Shown here: positions 19,800 through 30,100 of the stretch, one piece after another | Layout of the letters: every line of letters begins with the position of its first letter | How positions within the stretch are numbered: the stretch's first letter is position 1 | DNA from: Odiellus spinosus | Lineage: Eukaryota > Arthropoda > Arachnida > Opiliones > Phalangiidae | DNA length: 64,000 bases | NCBI GenBank assembly: GCA_963920705.1 | Contig: OY987226.1 | Location: 30,989,686-31,053,685, forward strand | Reading direction: 5' to 3' | The notes under the pieces: model-generated | The model's database searches: none | What the model was told of the DNA's origin: nothing | The model's input: the letters and a program-made list of their open reading frames with translations, nothing else | Made by a program: the position numbers and the translations under genes

Positions 19800-19960
19800 C
19801 CTATTTTTACACTGCCTAATGATTTCTGGTTTAGACGGGTTTGACTTCGGCAGGAATACCAACCCCTGTTCTTATACCTGCCTAAATGTTTCCCGGTAAA
19901 TCTGGACAATTGGGTCTAATATGTCCAGTTTTATTGCAATAATTGCAAGTTAAATTGGAA
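19800..19960 (-). pseudogene. Gag CCHC zinc-knuckle segment
   Basis: CNYCNKTGHIRPNC on the minus strand (about 19905-19950) fits Cys-X2-Cys-X4-His-X4-Cys, the RNA-binding nucleocapsid knuckle of retroelement Gag. Downstream residues are basic (KHLGRYKNRGWYSCRS) and then the frame is lost. It is separated from the gag segment above by a frameshift near 19955. Confidence 0.8.
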
Positions 19961-20096
19961 TGACTAGAACCTCTTCCTGCACTAGAAGGTTGCGATGGTC
20001 CACAATAGGTTCGGTCAAAGCTAAATTAAGCTTTTGAGCCCTATCAATATAAGTTGCAACGGGTTCATTTGTTAATTGCTTAGTTTGTAATATTTC
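19950..20096 (-). pseudogene. Gag C-terminal core fragment
   Basis: The minus frame reads ILQTKQLTNEPVATYIDRAQ and then KLNLALTEPIVD, typical of the late part of a retroelement gag core, just before the zinc knuckle. The Met start seen at about 20138 belongs to the inserted foldback, not to gag. Confidence 0.65.
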
Positions 20097-20100
20097 GGTT

Positions 20101-21543
20101 GGGTCATTCCATATGGTTTCACCTAGGCGTGCAACCATGGGTCCGCAGATCCTAATGAAATTTGGTACACTAGTTTCTATGCTTAAAAAACTAGGATTCC
20201 CAGATTTAAATTAAGATGAAAATAAAAATAATTTAATTTTTGGCGAAATTTGGAGTAAACATCCAACATTTTTAGAGCGTCAGCGAAAAAAAAAATTATG
20301 CTCTTGGGAAAATACCAATATCTTTCTGGCGCCTCGGTTGATTCTTTGGAATTTACTCATGTTTATAGAGTAAAAGGCGAGGAATCCGATGGTCATCTCG
20401 AAAATGGTCTACCTCTTTTAGTTTTTTTGTTTTTAATTTTTTAAATTTCGCAGGGGGTCCTACAGTTTGACGTGTAACGTCATGAGGGCCAACTTTTAAA
20501 ATTTTTATCTTCACTTTTTTAAGACCCCGAGGTCACATCTTTCACCTAGTATATGTTTGGTTCTTGGTATTTGTTTTGTATCTAATTGTTAATCAAAAAC
20601 AAAAGTTTCAAATTTTTGGGATTTTTATATTTATATTATGTACAGGGGGTTTCGAAAATGGTGATAGGATCGAGCTCCATTGGGTTCTATGGGCCATTTT
20701 AAGACGAAAATGTTCTATGACGTATAAAATTGATTTTAGCATTGAGTATATACTCAATGCTAAAATCAATTTTATCAAGTGCGTGCCTTTAAACGTATTT
20801 TATCATTGGGTATATGTTTATTGATGTACGTTAAGGGGTCATCCGCACATGAATCATTTCGTAACTCTTAAACGGCGCTCCATACGACAAAACGTCATAG
20901 AACATTTTCGTCTTAAAATGGCCCATAGAACCCAATGGAGCTCGATACTATCACCATTTTCGAAACACCCTGTACATAATATAAATATAAAAATCCCAAA
21001 AACTTGAAACCTCTGTTTTTGATTACCAATTAGATACGAAACAAATACCAAGAACCAAACATATACCAAGAACCAAACATATACCAAGAACCAAACATAT
21101 ACTAGGTGAAAGATGTGACCTCGGGGTCTAAAAAAGTGAAAATAAAATTTTTAAAAGTTGGCCCTCATGACGTCACACGTCACAGTTTAGGACCCCCCCG
21201 CTAAATATTAAAAAATTAAAAACAAAAAAACTAAAAGATGTAGACCATTTTGAAGATACCATCGGATTCCTCGCCTTTTACTCTATAAACATGATTAAAT
21301 TCCAAAGAATCAACCGAGGCGCCAGAAAGATATTGGTATTTTCCCAAGAGCATAACTTTTTCGCTTACGGTTCTAAACATCTTGGGGGTTTACTCTAAAT
21401 TTCGTCAAAAATTCATTTATTTTTATTTTAATCTTAAAATCTGGGAATCCTAGTTTTTTAAGCATAGAAACAAGTGTACCAAATTTCAGTAGGATCTGCC
21501 GACCCATGGTTGCATGCCTAGGTGAAACCATATGGAATGACCC
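20101..21543. mobile_element. 1,443-bp foldback element inserted in gag
   Basis: Arms 20101-20722 and 20891-21543 are inverted copies with about 90% identity by eye. They start GGGTCATTCCATATGGTTTC and end GAAACCATATGGAATGACCC. GGTT stands directly outside both ends (20097-20100 and 21544-21547) and may be a 4-bp target duplication. The gag reading continues on both sides, which confirms an insertion. The right arm has an 18-base unit (ACCAAGAACCAAACATAT) about three times where the left arm has it once. The central 168 bases contain a further palindrome. Short frames inside are products of the repeat; no transposase is seen. I cannot assign a superfamily. Confidence 0.85.
20727..20776. repeat. 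Perfect palindrome in the loop of the foldback
   Basis: ATAAAATTGATTTTAGCATT then GAGTATATACTC then the exact complement AATGCTAAAATCAATTTTAT. The arms are about 24 bases with no spacer, centred at the TATA of GTATATAC. Confidence 0.85.
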
Positions 21544-21942
21544 GGTTTTTAGTTTTTGCTCCTTAGCGGACGATAAAAATTTTCCTTTCATCTTATCAAT
21601 AAGCGTAGGTAATGATATTATATGTTCCCATTCTTCAGAGCGATGCCACCCTAAAGCTTTCCCCTTTAAACTACTGGGTATTACATGTAATACTTCGGTG
21701 ACCTCTAAACTATATATCCTCTGAAATGATTTTAACTGGAATAAATATTCCATAACTTCCTTCCTATCGCCTGAAAATTGAAACGTAGGTAGCGGAGGCT
21801 TGTACTTATTAATAGAGCCAGGCCTAACTACATGTATACCTTGTGAGGCTGTTGTTTGAGATAAATTAGGTTGTGCTACAATAGGTGGTGAGATTACGGA
21901 TGGTGGAAAGAAGTCTGGGTTTGTTGCATAGCTGCAAAACAC
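21544..21942 (-). pseudogene. Gypsy-like gag core fragment
   Basis: The minus frame contains PPLPTFQFSGDRKEVMEYLF, then LEVTEVLHVIPSSLKGKALGW, then LIDKMKGKFLSSAKEQK. This is the retrotransposon gag core pattern (a Trp-rich assembly domain with a conserved WW/GW-type region). It is cut at 21543 by the foldback and resumes at 20096. A frameshift near 21925 separates it from the N-terminal part. Confidence 0.75.
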
Positions 21943-22953
21943 TGCGTCATCCCACGTATAAGGTCCCTAATGTCTTCATAAGTAACGGCCGCTGAGCTAG
22001 GAATATTCTGTAAAGGTTGAGTAGGTATATTTCTACTAGAACTATGTCTGGAGGTTCTTGGGGATCTACTAGTATTTTGGCCATGTGTAGGTAAGTAAGA
22101 GCCTGTAGTAGAAATGGGCTGACCAGATGTCTGAAAATTACTACTAGGTGTCGGAGGAATGTTATACCTTGGAAAAACCCCAAATAAGCCTGATGATGGA
22201 AAGCTACTACTAGTAAAAGGAGCATAAGAGGGAATGGGGGCTGATGTCTAAAAATTACCGGAAGTTTGCGGAACAAAAGTAGGTACATTGTTTCCCGTCG
22301 TAGAAGGTTGTAAACTTATCGTAGGTATACTAGAGGAACTAAAGCTGGGAATTCCTACACGTCTAGAACGCTTTTGAGCGTTACGAATAACTCTAGAAAT
22401 TCTCCGAGGAGAAAACGAAATTTTTGGCTAGTGGCAGGAGGAGGTTGCCTAGTAAAATGGGTAGGTCTTGGAGGTGTTTGAAAGGAAACTCAAGTTGCAG
22501 ATGGAAATACATTGCTAGTAGACCTACGCTGCGGTGGAGATAATGAAATACGCGTAGGTTGTATAGGCGGTTGAGGTATAGGATTTATTATAGGCCTAGT
22601 AGTAGTCCAAGTAGTATCGACTAAATGAGGAATATTTCGCTCACCCATATTTGTAGGCCTTGGTTGAGTTTGTCCGCAAAAAAGGGAAAATTGATCACTA
22701 GGAAAGATGGGACTAGGTACGGAGGCTGAAGATCGAGGTAAACTATTTACGCATATAGGTGAACCCCAAACAGAAGGCTGGCTAACCCTCGGTTCACCTA
22801 AACGATCTCTATTTACTGCATTAACATCTCGCAATTCCTCGTTTTGGTTTGATTGGCCTCTAAAAACATTCCTCCTTCTTTTCGACCCATTTTCCGGTTC
22901 CCTCCTCCTCTACGCTACTCTCAGAGGACGGGTATAAACTAGCCATATCTTTA
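21943..22953 (-). pseudogene. Gag N-terminal Pro/Ser-rich region, frameshifted
   Basis: A minus-strand ATG at about 22953 opens MASLYPSSESSVEEEGTGKW and soon hits a stop. The adjacent frame continues (about 22834-22490) as a Pro-, Arg- and Ser-rich stretch. After another shift it goes on as a Pro/Ser/Thr-rich stretch to 21943, ending RDLIRGMTQCFAAMQQ. Low complexity and several lesions make exact boundaries unreliable. It lies directly upstream of the gag core and about 175 bases downstream of the primer-binding site, as expected for gag. Confidence 0.55.
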
Positions 22954-23127
22954 CTTAAACTAAAACTAGGCTATGTCTTAAAGTGATGAAATATCGTTCT
23001 ACTAAAGTATTTGTCTTGAGAGAAAAGTTATATAATACTGTCTGGATTAGTAATATGTCTTAAGAGGGCAATTTAAATAACTAACAAAAAACTAAAACAT
23101 GAGGATAAATTAGCGTTTAATTATCCC

Positions 23128-23146
23128 GACCCCAGTTCGGGCGCCA
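23128..23146 (-). promoter_or_regulatory. Primer-binding site of the gypsy-like element (tRNA-Lys-like)
   Basis: On the minus strand TGGCGCCCGAACTGGGGTC begins seven bases after a presumed LTR end (CGTTACA). The first 12 bases equal the well-known lysine-tRNA type retroviral primer site. It sets the orientation and 5' end of the remnant. Confidence 0.75.
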
Positions 23147-23153
23147 AAAATTA

Positions 23154-23305
23154 TGTAACGGATTCAGGGGAGATCTTAACCTGGCCGGGATGCCGATGGC
23201 TAAAATGCTTAAATTAGGAGAGAGGGCTTAATAAAAAAGGAAACACTCACCAATGTACTTAAATCCATTTTCTTATCTAAATACTGATGCAATTCACGTT
23301 ACACT
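23154..23305 (-). repeat. Partial 5' LTR of the gypsy-like element
   Basis: In plus orientation it starts TGTAACGG, the complement of an LTR 3' end (CCGTTACA), next to the primer-binding site. The other end is not certain. It either stops where the BEL LTR begins (about 23306) or extends to TGTAACA at 23464 if the BEL LTR is shorter. Confidence 0.45.
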
Positions 23306-23643
23306 TGTCGAAATCTTTCGTAAAAAGAACCTTTGAAAGTTTCCTTAAAAAATAATATGCGAAATCGAGTCTTATCTGATAAAAACAATTGTAATCATAA
23401 TGAACTTTGACCTAAGTTTTCTTTGTTTTATTGATAAACTTCCGTATAAAAGAGCCCTGTAACATGGATAAGGGCGAGTTAATGAGTAGGGCTAGAAGAG
23501 CAATGTTTGAATTTTAAAAGTAATTATATTCTAGACGAACAGTTGTAAGCTAAACTGTAAAACTTTTACATGAAAATTAATAAATATTAAGTAACTTAGG
23601 TACCGAGTGATTGGTTATTTAGCACAATTAGAAAGTCGCGACA
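23306..23643 (+). repeat. Putative 5' LTR of the BEL/Pao element
   Basis: The 3' boundary (CGCGACA at 23643) is well fixed by the primer-binding site that follows. The start at TGTCG (23306) is chosen because it mirrors the terminal CGACA and places the TATA box (TATAAAAG, about 23444) inside the LTR in the right orientation. Shorter alternatives start at 23459 or 23465. There is no 3' LTR in the window for comparison. Confidence 0.5.
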
Positions 23644-23646
23644 TTT

Positions 23647-23664
23647 TGGTGCCGAAACCCGGGA
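23647..23664 (+). promoter_or_regulatory. BEL/Pao primer-binding site
   Basis: TGGTGCCGAAACCCGGGA starts three bases after the LTR end (TTT spacer). The TGG start is the complement of a tRNA CCA tail. I do not name the tRNA. Confidence 0.75.
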
Positions 23665-23769
23665 GCGAGTTTGAGGAGAAATATTGCGCAGAGACCTAGT
23701 TGACGTTGGAGTTTAAGAGATCGAGCAAGGAAGTCAACTGTAAAACCGTGTCGTCATAACCAATCAAAG

Positions 23770-26721
23770 ATGGAGAACGCTAAGAGAACGAGAAGAGTAA
23801 TTCGCCAGAGAACTACAATACTGTTAAACAAAATCGAGGAGAGTCTTGAAGATGAGGAACCCGACATCGAGGACTTAGAGGAAATGCTTATTCAACTAGA
23901 GGATAAGAAGGTTAAACTTGACGATTTAGACCTGCAGATTCGAGAAGGAATTGAAGAAGATGAAGTTAAAGCCGATGTAGGTTCCGCTGAGGACTACAAA
24001 GAAAGAATTATCAAATGGAGGTCCAAAGCTAATAAAGTAATTAAGTTAGCGGCAATTCCGAAATTGGCGGATACAAGTACGAGATCGGAAACGCAAGAAC
24101 AGGATACTGGTAGAGGTTCGAAAGCATCCGTAAAGTTACCACGACTAACCATTCCAAAATTCAATGGAGATCCTGCGAGTTGGCAAAACTTCTGGGGACA
24201 GTTTGAAGCCTCAATACATACGAACTCATCGCTAGCAGCTGTGGATAAATTTGGATACCTAAAGTCGTTTCTGGAAGGTCCAGCCGCTTTAGCTATGGGA
24301 GGATATACTTTGACGGACAAGAACTACGAAGCTGCCATATCCTTACTCGGCGATCGTTTCGGAAAAAAGTCATTGGCCATTAATAGTCACATGGTAAAGC
24401 TTTTACGTCTACAACCAGTAAGAAAAGCAACAGACATAATAGCACTCAGACAACTCTACGATACATGTGAAATTCAAGTGAAAAGCCTTGAAGCATTGGG
24501 AACAACGATGAGCACGTATGGAACCTTTCTTTACCCGATATTAACTCAACTTTTACCAACAGAGGTTTTGTTGGACTTCAATAAGAAACATGACGACGAA
24601 GAGCAAGACGCGTCAGAGCTACTTAAACACCTGAAGCGAGAAGTAGAGAGTAGAGAGAAAACGATGACCCTTTGCAGATCAGAGCGACACGGCGAGGAAG
24701 ATAGCCGTACCAGTAATAGATGGAATTCTAATAAGTCGAAGATGGAACAGAGTTATTTTAAAACACCTTACAATCAGAGGAGTAATATTCCAACCACAGC
24801 GGTACTCAAGACAGTAGTATCAAAACTTTGCGTATACTGCAAGGCATCTGACCATCCCACCGAAGAATGCGAAGTACTTTCGTTAGAACAAAAAAATCAA
24901 AGCATAAAGGACCAAAACCGATGTTTTCTGTGTTTGGGACAAGGACATCCTGTACGTCGATGTACATCGAAATTGAAGTGTAGCCACTGTCAGCGAAATC
25001 ATCATTGGTCAATATGTCGTAAGAGATTCAGCGATCAATCAAACTCTTCGAACGCAAATAATATGGATTCCAGTAATAGCAATCAACAGTCCGAAAAAAG
25101 AACTTTGGCCATGACAACATTCATCCCAAATTCATTGGAGCACGACACGAATCGCAAACTACTGCTTCAAACCATAGTCGTCTTCGCTGAAGGCGGACAA
25201 ACCAGAGCACCGGTACGATGTCTCTTTGACGGAGCCAGCGAAGGAACATTCATCCGAGAAGATTTGGTCAGGAGACTGAATTTGCCAGTTGTCAGAGAGG
25301 AAAGTATAAACGTATTTTCATTTGGAAAGGCGGAAGCAGAGAGAGTCACGAGAAGAACAGTAAAGCTGACGTTAAGGAACATATACGAACCAAATACTTT
25401 CATAAACATCGAAGCCATGGAGGTACCAACAATCAGCGGAGCAATTATAAGTATTCCCGGCGAACACATTCGAAAGCAAATGCAAGAAGAACAATTGGTC
25501 TTGGGAGATACAGATAAGGTTAAAGGAGTTCCAGTTTCACTTGATGTCCCCGTTCTAATTGGAGTAGACTATTTTTGGACCATAAACACGGGCGAAAATA
25601 GAAGATTGGACAATTCCCTGGTGGCGGTCAAAAGCATATTTGGCTGGTCAGTCCATGGAGTACAAAATTCATCGTTATCAGTCAATTCAATCCAAGTCAT
25701 GACAGTCCAAATCAAGGAGAACGAGCTAAATAAAACCTTAAAGGCCTTTTGGGAACTTGAGTCGCTTGGAATCATAGAAGAGAATTCGATATCCAACGAA
25801 GAAGATTCAGTTTTGGCAGAACACGAGAGGACGTTAAAGTTCGAGAATGGTAGATATCAAGTCAATCTGCCATGGAAGTATAATAAAGACAAAATTGGAG
25901 ATAACCTAAACATATCAACGAGACGATTACATGGCTTAATCAAGAAGTTCAAACAAGATCCAGTTTTATGGGTCAAATACAAAGACGCAGTGGCCGAAAT
26001 GCTCAAGGAAGGTTTTGCCGAAGTTGTCCCTGAACAAAACTTGAATAAGGAACGAGAGATCCATTACCTCCCTCACTTCGCAGTCATTCGAGAGGACAAA
26101 ACGACTACGAAGCTTAGAGTTGTTCATGACGCATCAGCGCACGAGAAAGGGTCACTTCCATTGAACTCTTGTCTGTACATCGGACCAAGCCTCAATCCGG
26201 ATCTCTTAACAATTCTACTTCAATTCAGACAACATCGAATTGCGTTAATGAGCGACGTCGAGAAAGCCTTCTTACAGATTGAGATCAAACCAGAAGACCG
26301 AGATTATATACGTTTCTTATGGATCAAAGACTTACCGGAGAGAGATAAACCGTTGGAAATCCTACACTTGCGCATGACGCGAGTACTGTTCGGAGTTGCT
26401 TCAAGTCCGTTCCTCCTTTCCGCAACGTTGCGTCATCATTTCAAGCTTTATCAAGACCAGAGCAAGGAACTAAGCAATATGTTGTCAAAACGTAATTACG
26501 TAGATGATCTTGTCACAGGAGCGGAAAGCGTGGAAGAAGCTGAACAAATATACCACGGAGCGAAAGAAATATTTAACCACGCTGGGATGAACCTTAGGAA
26601 ATGGGTCACCAATTGCGAAGAGTTGGCGACCATCTGGTCGGAAGATCAATCAACAGTAGCGTTACTAAAACAAGAATCCGGATCAAACTTATTAAAGGTT
26701 AGCATATTGATAGCATATTGA
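23770..26721 (+). CDS. BEL/Pao retrotransposon Gag-Protease-RT polyprotein, truncated in the polymerase
   Basis: One uninterrupted 983-codon frame starts about 105 bases after the primer site. Residues about 1-110 are charged (coiled-coil-like). About 120-300 is the Pao-type gag core (LPRLTIPKFNGDPASWQNFW). Three Cys/His knuckles follow near 353, 386 and 404 (CFLCLGQGHPVRRC is the clearest). The protease starts at CLFDGASEGTFI (Asp 487), reading Asp-Gly-Ala rather than Asp-Ser/Thr-Gly. The reverse transcriptase has LRVVHDASA near 782, the first Asp in MSDVEKAF (829) and YVDD (910-913). About 60 residues later homology ends at LLKV. The last six residues come from rearranged DNA. RNase H and most of integrase are missing. 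An intact element would copy its RNA in particles and integrate the DNA. The open frame suggests a young copy, broken by the junction at about 26698. Confidence 0.93.
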   Translation: MENAKRTRRVIRQRTTILLNKIEESLEDEEPDIEDLEEMLIQLEDKKVKLDDLDLQIREGIEEDEVKADVGSAEDYKERIIKWRSKANKVIKLAAIPKLADTSTRSETQEQDTGRGSKASVKLPRLTIPKFNGDPASWQNFWGQFEASIHTNSSLAAVDKFGYLKSFLEGPAALAMGGYTLTDKNYEAAISLLGDRFGKKSLAINSHMVKLLRLQPVRKATDIIALRQLYDTCEIQVKSLEALGTTMSTYGTFLYPILTQLLPTEVLLDFNKKHDDEEQDASELLKHLKREVESREKTMTLCRSERHGEEDSRTSNRWNSNKSKMEQSYFKTPYNQRSNIPTTAVLKTVVSKLCVYCKASDHPTEECEVLSLEQKNQSIKDQNRCFLCLGQGHPVRRCTSKLKCSHCQRNHHWSICRKRFSDQSNSSNANNMDSSNSNQQSEKRTLAMTTFIPNSLEHDTNRKLLLQTIVVFAEGGQTRAPVRCLFDGASEGTFIREDLVRRLNLPVVREESINVFSFGKAEAERVTRRTVKLTLRNIYEPNTFINIEAMEVPTISGAIISIPGEHIRKQMQEEQLVLGDTDKVKGVPVSLDVPVLIGVDYFWTINTGENRRLDNSLVAVKSIFGWSVHGVQNSSLSVNSIQVMTVQIKENELNKTLKAFWELESLGIIEENSISNEEDSVLAEHERTLKFENGRYQVNLPWKYNKDKIGDNLNISTRRLHGLIKKFKQDPVLWVKYKDAVAEMLKEGFAEVVPEQNLNKEREIHYLPHFAVIREDKTTTKLRVVHDASAHEKGSLPLNSCLYIGPSLNPDLLTILLQFRQHRIALMSDVEKAFLQIEIKPEDRDYIRFLWIKDLPERDKPLEILHLRMTRVLFGVASSPFLLSATLRHHFKLYQDQSKELSNMLSKRNYVDDLVTGAESVEEAEQIYHGAKEIFNHAGMNLRKWVTNCEELATIWSEDQSTVALLKQESGSNLLKVSILIAY

Positions 26722-26732
26722 TAGCATATTCC
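26696..26732. repeat. 11-bp tandem duplication at the BEL inversion junction
   Basis: AGCATATTGAT occurs two and a half times (AGCATATTGAT, AGCATATTGAT, AGCATATT) exactly between the plus-strand RT and the minus-strand integrase pieces. Confidence 0.85.
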
Positions 26733-27118
26733 TGACTCGGAAGGCTAGTGAGACGTTTGCCTATAAGAAAGTGGGAGGGGGATAAAGGCAAGGGTTCGCC
26801 CAAGTCCGAGAAGGAATACGTTAATGGCCGCGAGTTGAGAACAGCTTCTATTTCCGTGAGACTGGTGGTAAGCTCTTCATAATTCAGACTAGAACGCCCC
26901 AACGTTTTCTTGAGACACTCCTTTACTGACCGCACCATCCTCTCCCAAAATCCTCCCCACCAGGCAGCTCTCTCAACAATGTACTTCCAGCGGATGCCAT
27001 TTTGGCCTAAATATTCTTGAAATTTCTCTTCTTCGATACAGCCATAGAGGATCTTTAGTTCCTTTTCTGCTCTTTTGAAAGTCTTTGCATTGTCTGAATA
27101 GACTATTGATAAACACTG
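26733..27118 (-). pseudogene. Inverted BEL/Pao integrase fragment
   Basis: The minus-strand frame shows YSDNAKTFKRAEKEL with the second catalytic Asp. About 49 residues later ERAAWWGGFWERMVRSVKE carries the catalytic Glu. NSRPLTYSFSDLGEPLPLSP and HFLIGKRL, typical of BEL/Pao integrase ends, follow. It is the missing downstream part of a BEL polyprotein, but in opposite orientation to the RT piece. The N-terminal zinc-binding region and first Asp are lost where satellite DNA begins (about 27118). It may come from the same element (inversion) or from a second copy. Confidence 0.88.
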
Positions 27119-30100
27119 TTTCAATTGAAAAATGAAAAAGTTTCAATTGAAAAATGAAAAAGTTTCAATTGAAAAATGAAAAAGTTTCAATTGAAAAACG
27201 AAAAAGTTTCAATTGAAAAATGAAAGTTTCAATTGAAAAATGATAGTTTCAATTGAAAAATGAAAAGTTTCAATTGAAAAATGAAAATGTTTCCATTGAA
27301 AAATGAAAATGTTTCAATTGAAAAATGAAAATGTTTCAATTGAAAAATGAAAAAGTTTCAATTGAAAAATGAATGTGTCAATTGAAAAATGAAAAAGTTT
27401 CAATTGAAAAATGAAAAAGTTTCAATTGAAAAATGAATGTGTCAATTGAAAAATGAAAAAGTTTCAATTGAAAAATGAAAAAGTTTCAATTGAAAAACGA
27501 AAAAGTTTCAATTGAAAAACGAAAAAGTTTCAATTGAAAAATGATAAAGTTTCAATTGAAAAATGAAAAGTTTCATTTGAAAAACGAAAAAGTATCAACT
27601 GAAAAATGAAAAACTTTCAATTGAAAAACGAAAAAGTTTCAATTGAAAAATGAAAGTTTCGATTGAAAAATGATAAAGTTTCAATTGAAAAATGAAAAGT
27701 TTCAATTGAAAAATGAAAGGTTTCAATTGAAAAATGAAAAAGTTTCCATTGAAAAATGAAAATGTTTCAATTGGAAAATGAAAAAGTTTCAATTGAAAAA
27801 TGAATGTGTCAATTGAAAAATGAATGTGTCAATTGAAAAATGAAAAAGTTTCAATTGAAAAATGAAAAAGTTTCAATTGAAAAATGAAAAAGTTTCAATT
27901 GAAAAATGAAAAAGTTTCAATTGAAAAATGAAAAAGTTTCAATTGAAAAAATGAAAAAGTTTCAATTGAAAAATGAAAAAGTTTCAATTGAAAAATGAAA
28001 AAGTTTCAATTGAAAAATGAAAAAGTTTCAATTGAAAAATGAAAAAGTTTCAATTGAAAAATGAAAAAGTTTCAATTGAAAAATGAAAAAGTTTCAATTG
28101 AAAAATGAAAAAGTTTCAATTGAAAAATGAAAAAGTTTCAATTGAAAAACGAAAAAGTTTCAATTGAAAAATGAAAGTTTCAATTGAAAAATGATAGTTT
28201 CAATTGAAAAATGAAAAGTTTCAATTGAAAAATGATAGTTTCAATTGAAAAATGAAAAGTTTCAATTGAAAAATGAAAATGTTTCCATTGAAAAATGAAA
28301 ATGTTTCAATTGAAAAATGAATGTGTCAATTGAAAAATGAATGTGTCAATTGAAAAATGAATGTGTCAATTGAAAAATGAAAAAGTTTCAATTGAAAAAT
28401 GAAAAAGTTTCAATTGAAAAATGAATGTGTCAATTGAAAAATGAAAAAGTTTCAATTGAAAAATGAAAAAGTTTCAATTGAAAAACGAAAAAGTTTCAAT
28501 TGAAAAATGAAAAAGTTTCCATTGAAAAATGAAAAAGTTTCCATTGAAAAATGAAAAAGTTTCCATTGAAAAATGAAAAAGTTTCCATTGAAAAATGAAA
28601 ATGTTTCAATTGAAAAATGAAAAAGTTTCAATTGAAAAATGAATGTGTCAATTGAAAAATGAAAAAGTTTCAATTGAAAAATGAAAAAGTTTCAATTGAA
28701 AAATGAAAAAGTTTCAATTGAAAAATGAAAAAGTTTCAATTGAAAAATGAAAAAGTTTCAATTGAAAAATGAAAAAGTTTCAATTGAAAAATGAATGTGT
28801 CAATTGAAAAATGAAAAAGTTTCAATTGAAAAATGAATGTGTCAATTGAAAAATGAAAAAGTTTCAATTGAAAAATGAAAAAGTTTCAATTGAAAAATGA
28901 AAAAGTTTCAATTGAAAAATGAAAAAGTTTCAATTGAAAAATGAAAAAGTTTCAATTGAAAAATGAAAAAGTTTCAATTGAAAAATGAAAAAGTTTCAAT
29001 TGAAAAATGAAAAAGTTTCAATTGAAAAACGAAAAAGTTTCAATTGAAAAACGAAAAAGTTTCAATTGAAAAATGAAAGTTTCAATTGAAAAATGATAGT
29101 TTCAATTGAAAAATGAAAATGTTTCCATTGAAAAATGAAAATGTTTCAATTGAAAAATGAAAAAGTTTCAATTGAAAAATGATAAAGTTTCAATTGAAAA
29201 ATGAAAAGTTTCAATTGAAAAATGAAAGGTTTCAATTGAAAAATGAAAAAGTTTCCATTGAAAAATGAAAATGTTTCAATTGGAAAATGAAAAAGTTTCA
29301 ATTGAAAAATGAATGTGTCAATTGAAAAATGAAAAAGTTTCAATTGAAAAATGAAAAAGTTTCAATTGAAAAATGAAAAAGTTTCAATTGAAAAATGAAA
29401 AAGTTTCAATTGAAAAATGAAAAAGTTTCAATTGAAAAATGAAAAAGTTTCAATTGAAAAATGAAAAAGTTTCAATTGAAAAATGAAAAAGTTTCAATTG
29501 AAAAATGAAAAAGTTTCAATTGAAAAATGAAAAAGTTTCAATTGAAAAATGAAAAAGTTTCAATTGAAAAACGAAAAAGTTTCAATTGAAAAATGAAAGT
29601 TTCAATTGAAAAATGATAGTTTCAATTGAAAAATGAAAAGTTTCAATTGAAAAATGATAGTTTCAATTGAAAAATGAAAATGTTTCCATTGAAAAATGAA
29701 AATGTTTCCATTGAAAAATGAAAATGTTTCAATTGAAAAATGAAAAAGTTTCAATTGAAAAATGAATGTGTCAATTGAAAAATGAATGTGTCAATTGAAA
29801 AATGAAAAAGTTTCAATTGAAAAATGAATGTGTCAATTGAAAAATGAAAAAGTTTCAATTGAAAAATGAATGTGTCAATTGAAAAATGAAAAAGTTTCAA
29901 TTGAAAAATGAAAAAGTTTCAATTGAAAAACGAAAAAGTTTCAATTGAAAAATGAAAAAGTTTCCATTGAAAAATGAAAAAGTTTCCATTGAAAAATGAA
30001 AAAGTTTCCATTGAAAAATGAAAATGTTTCAATTGAAAAATGAAAAAGTTTCAATTGAAAAATGAATGTGTCAATTGAAAAATGAAAAAGTTTCAATTGA

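Larger units (their letters stand above)
19411..23153 (-). mobile_element. Ty3/gypsy-like LTR element remnant, split by a foldback
   Basis: Read on the minus strand from 23153 downward, the order is: primer-binding site; a gag start near 22953 with a Pro/Ser-rich N-terminal part; the gag core (21942-21544); a 1.44-kb foldback insertion; the rest of gag (20096-19950); a CCHC zinc knuckle; and an aspartic-protease domain ending at 19411. Reverse transcriptase, RNase H and integrase are absent. Several frameshifts and stops separate the pieces, so the element is dead. The 5' LTR side continues beyond 23154. Confidence 0.8.

Noticed and set aside
20854..21087. Frames YVWFLVYVWFLV and related on either strand of the foldback
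   Set aside because: Mirror products of the inverted arms and the 18-bp triplication.
23994..25796. Minus-strand frames of 68-108 codons opposite the BEL polyprotein
   Set aside because: Shadows of the real plus-strand coding sequence.
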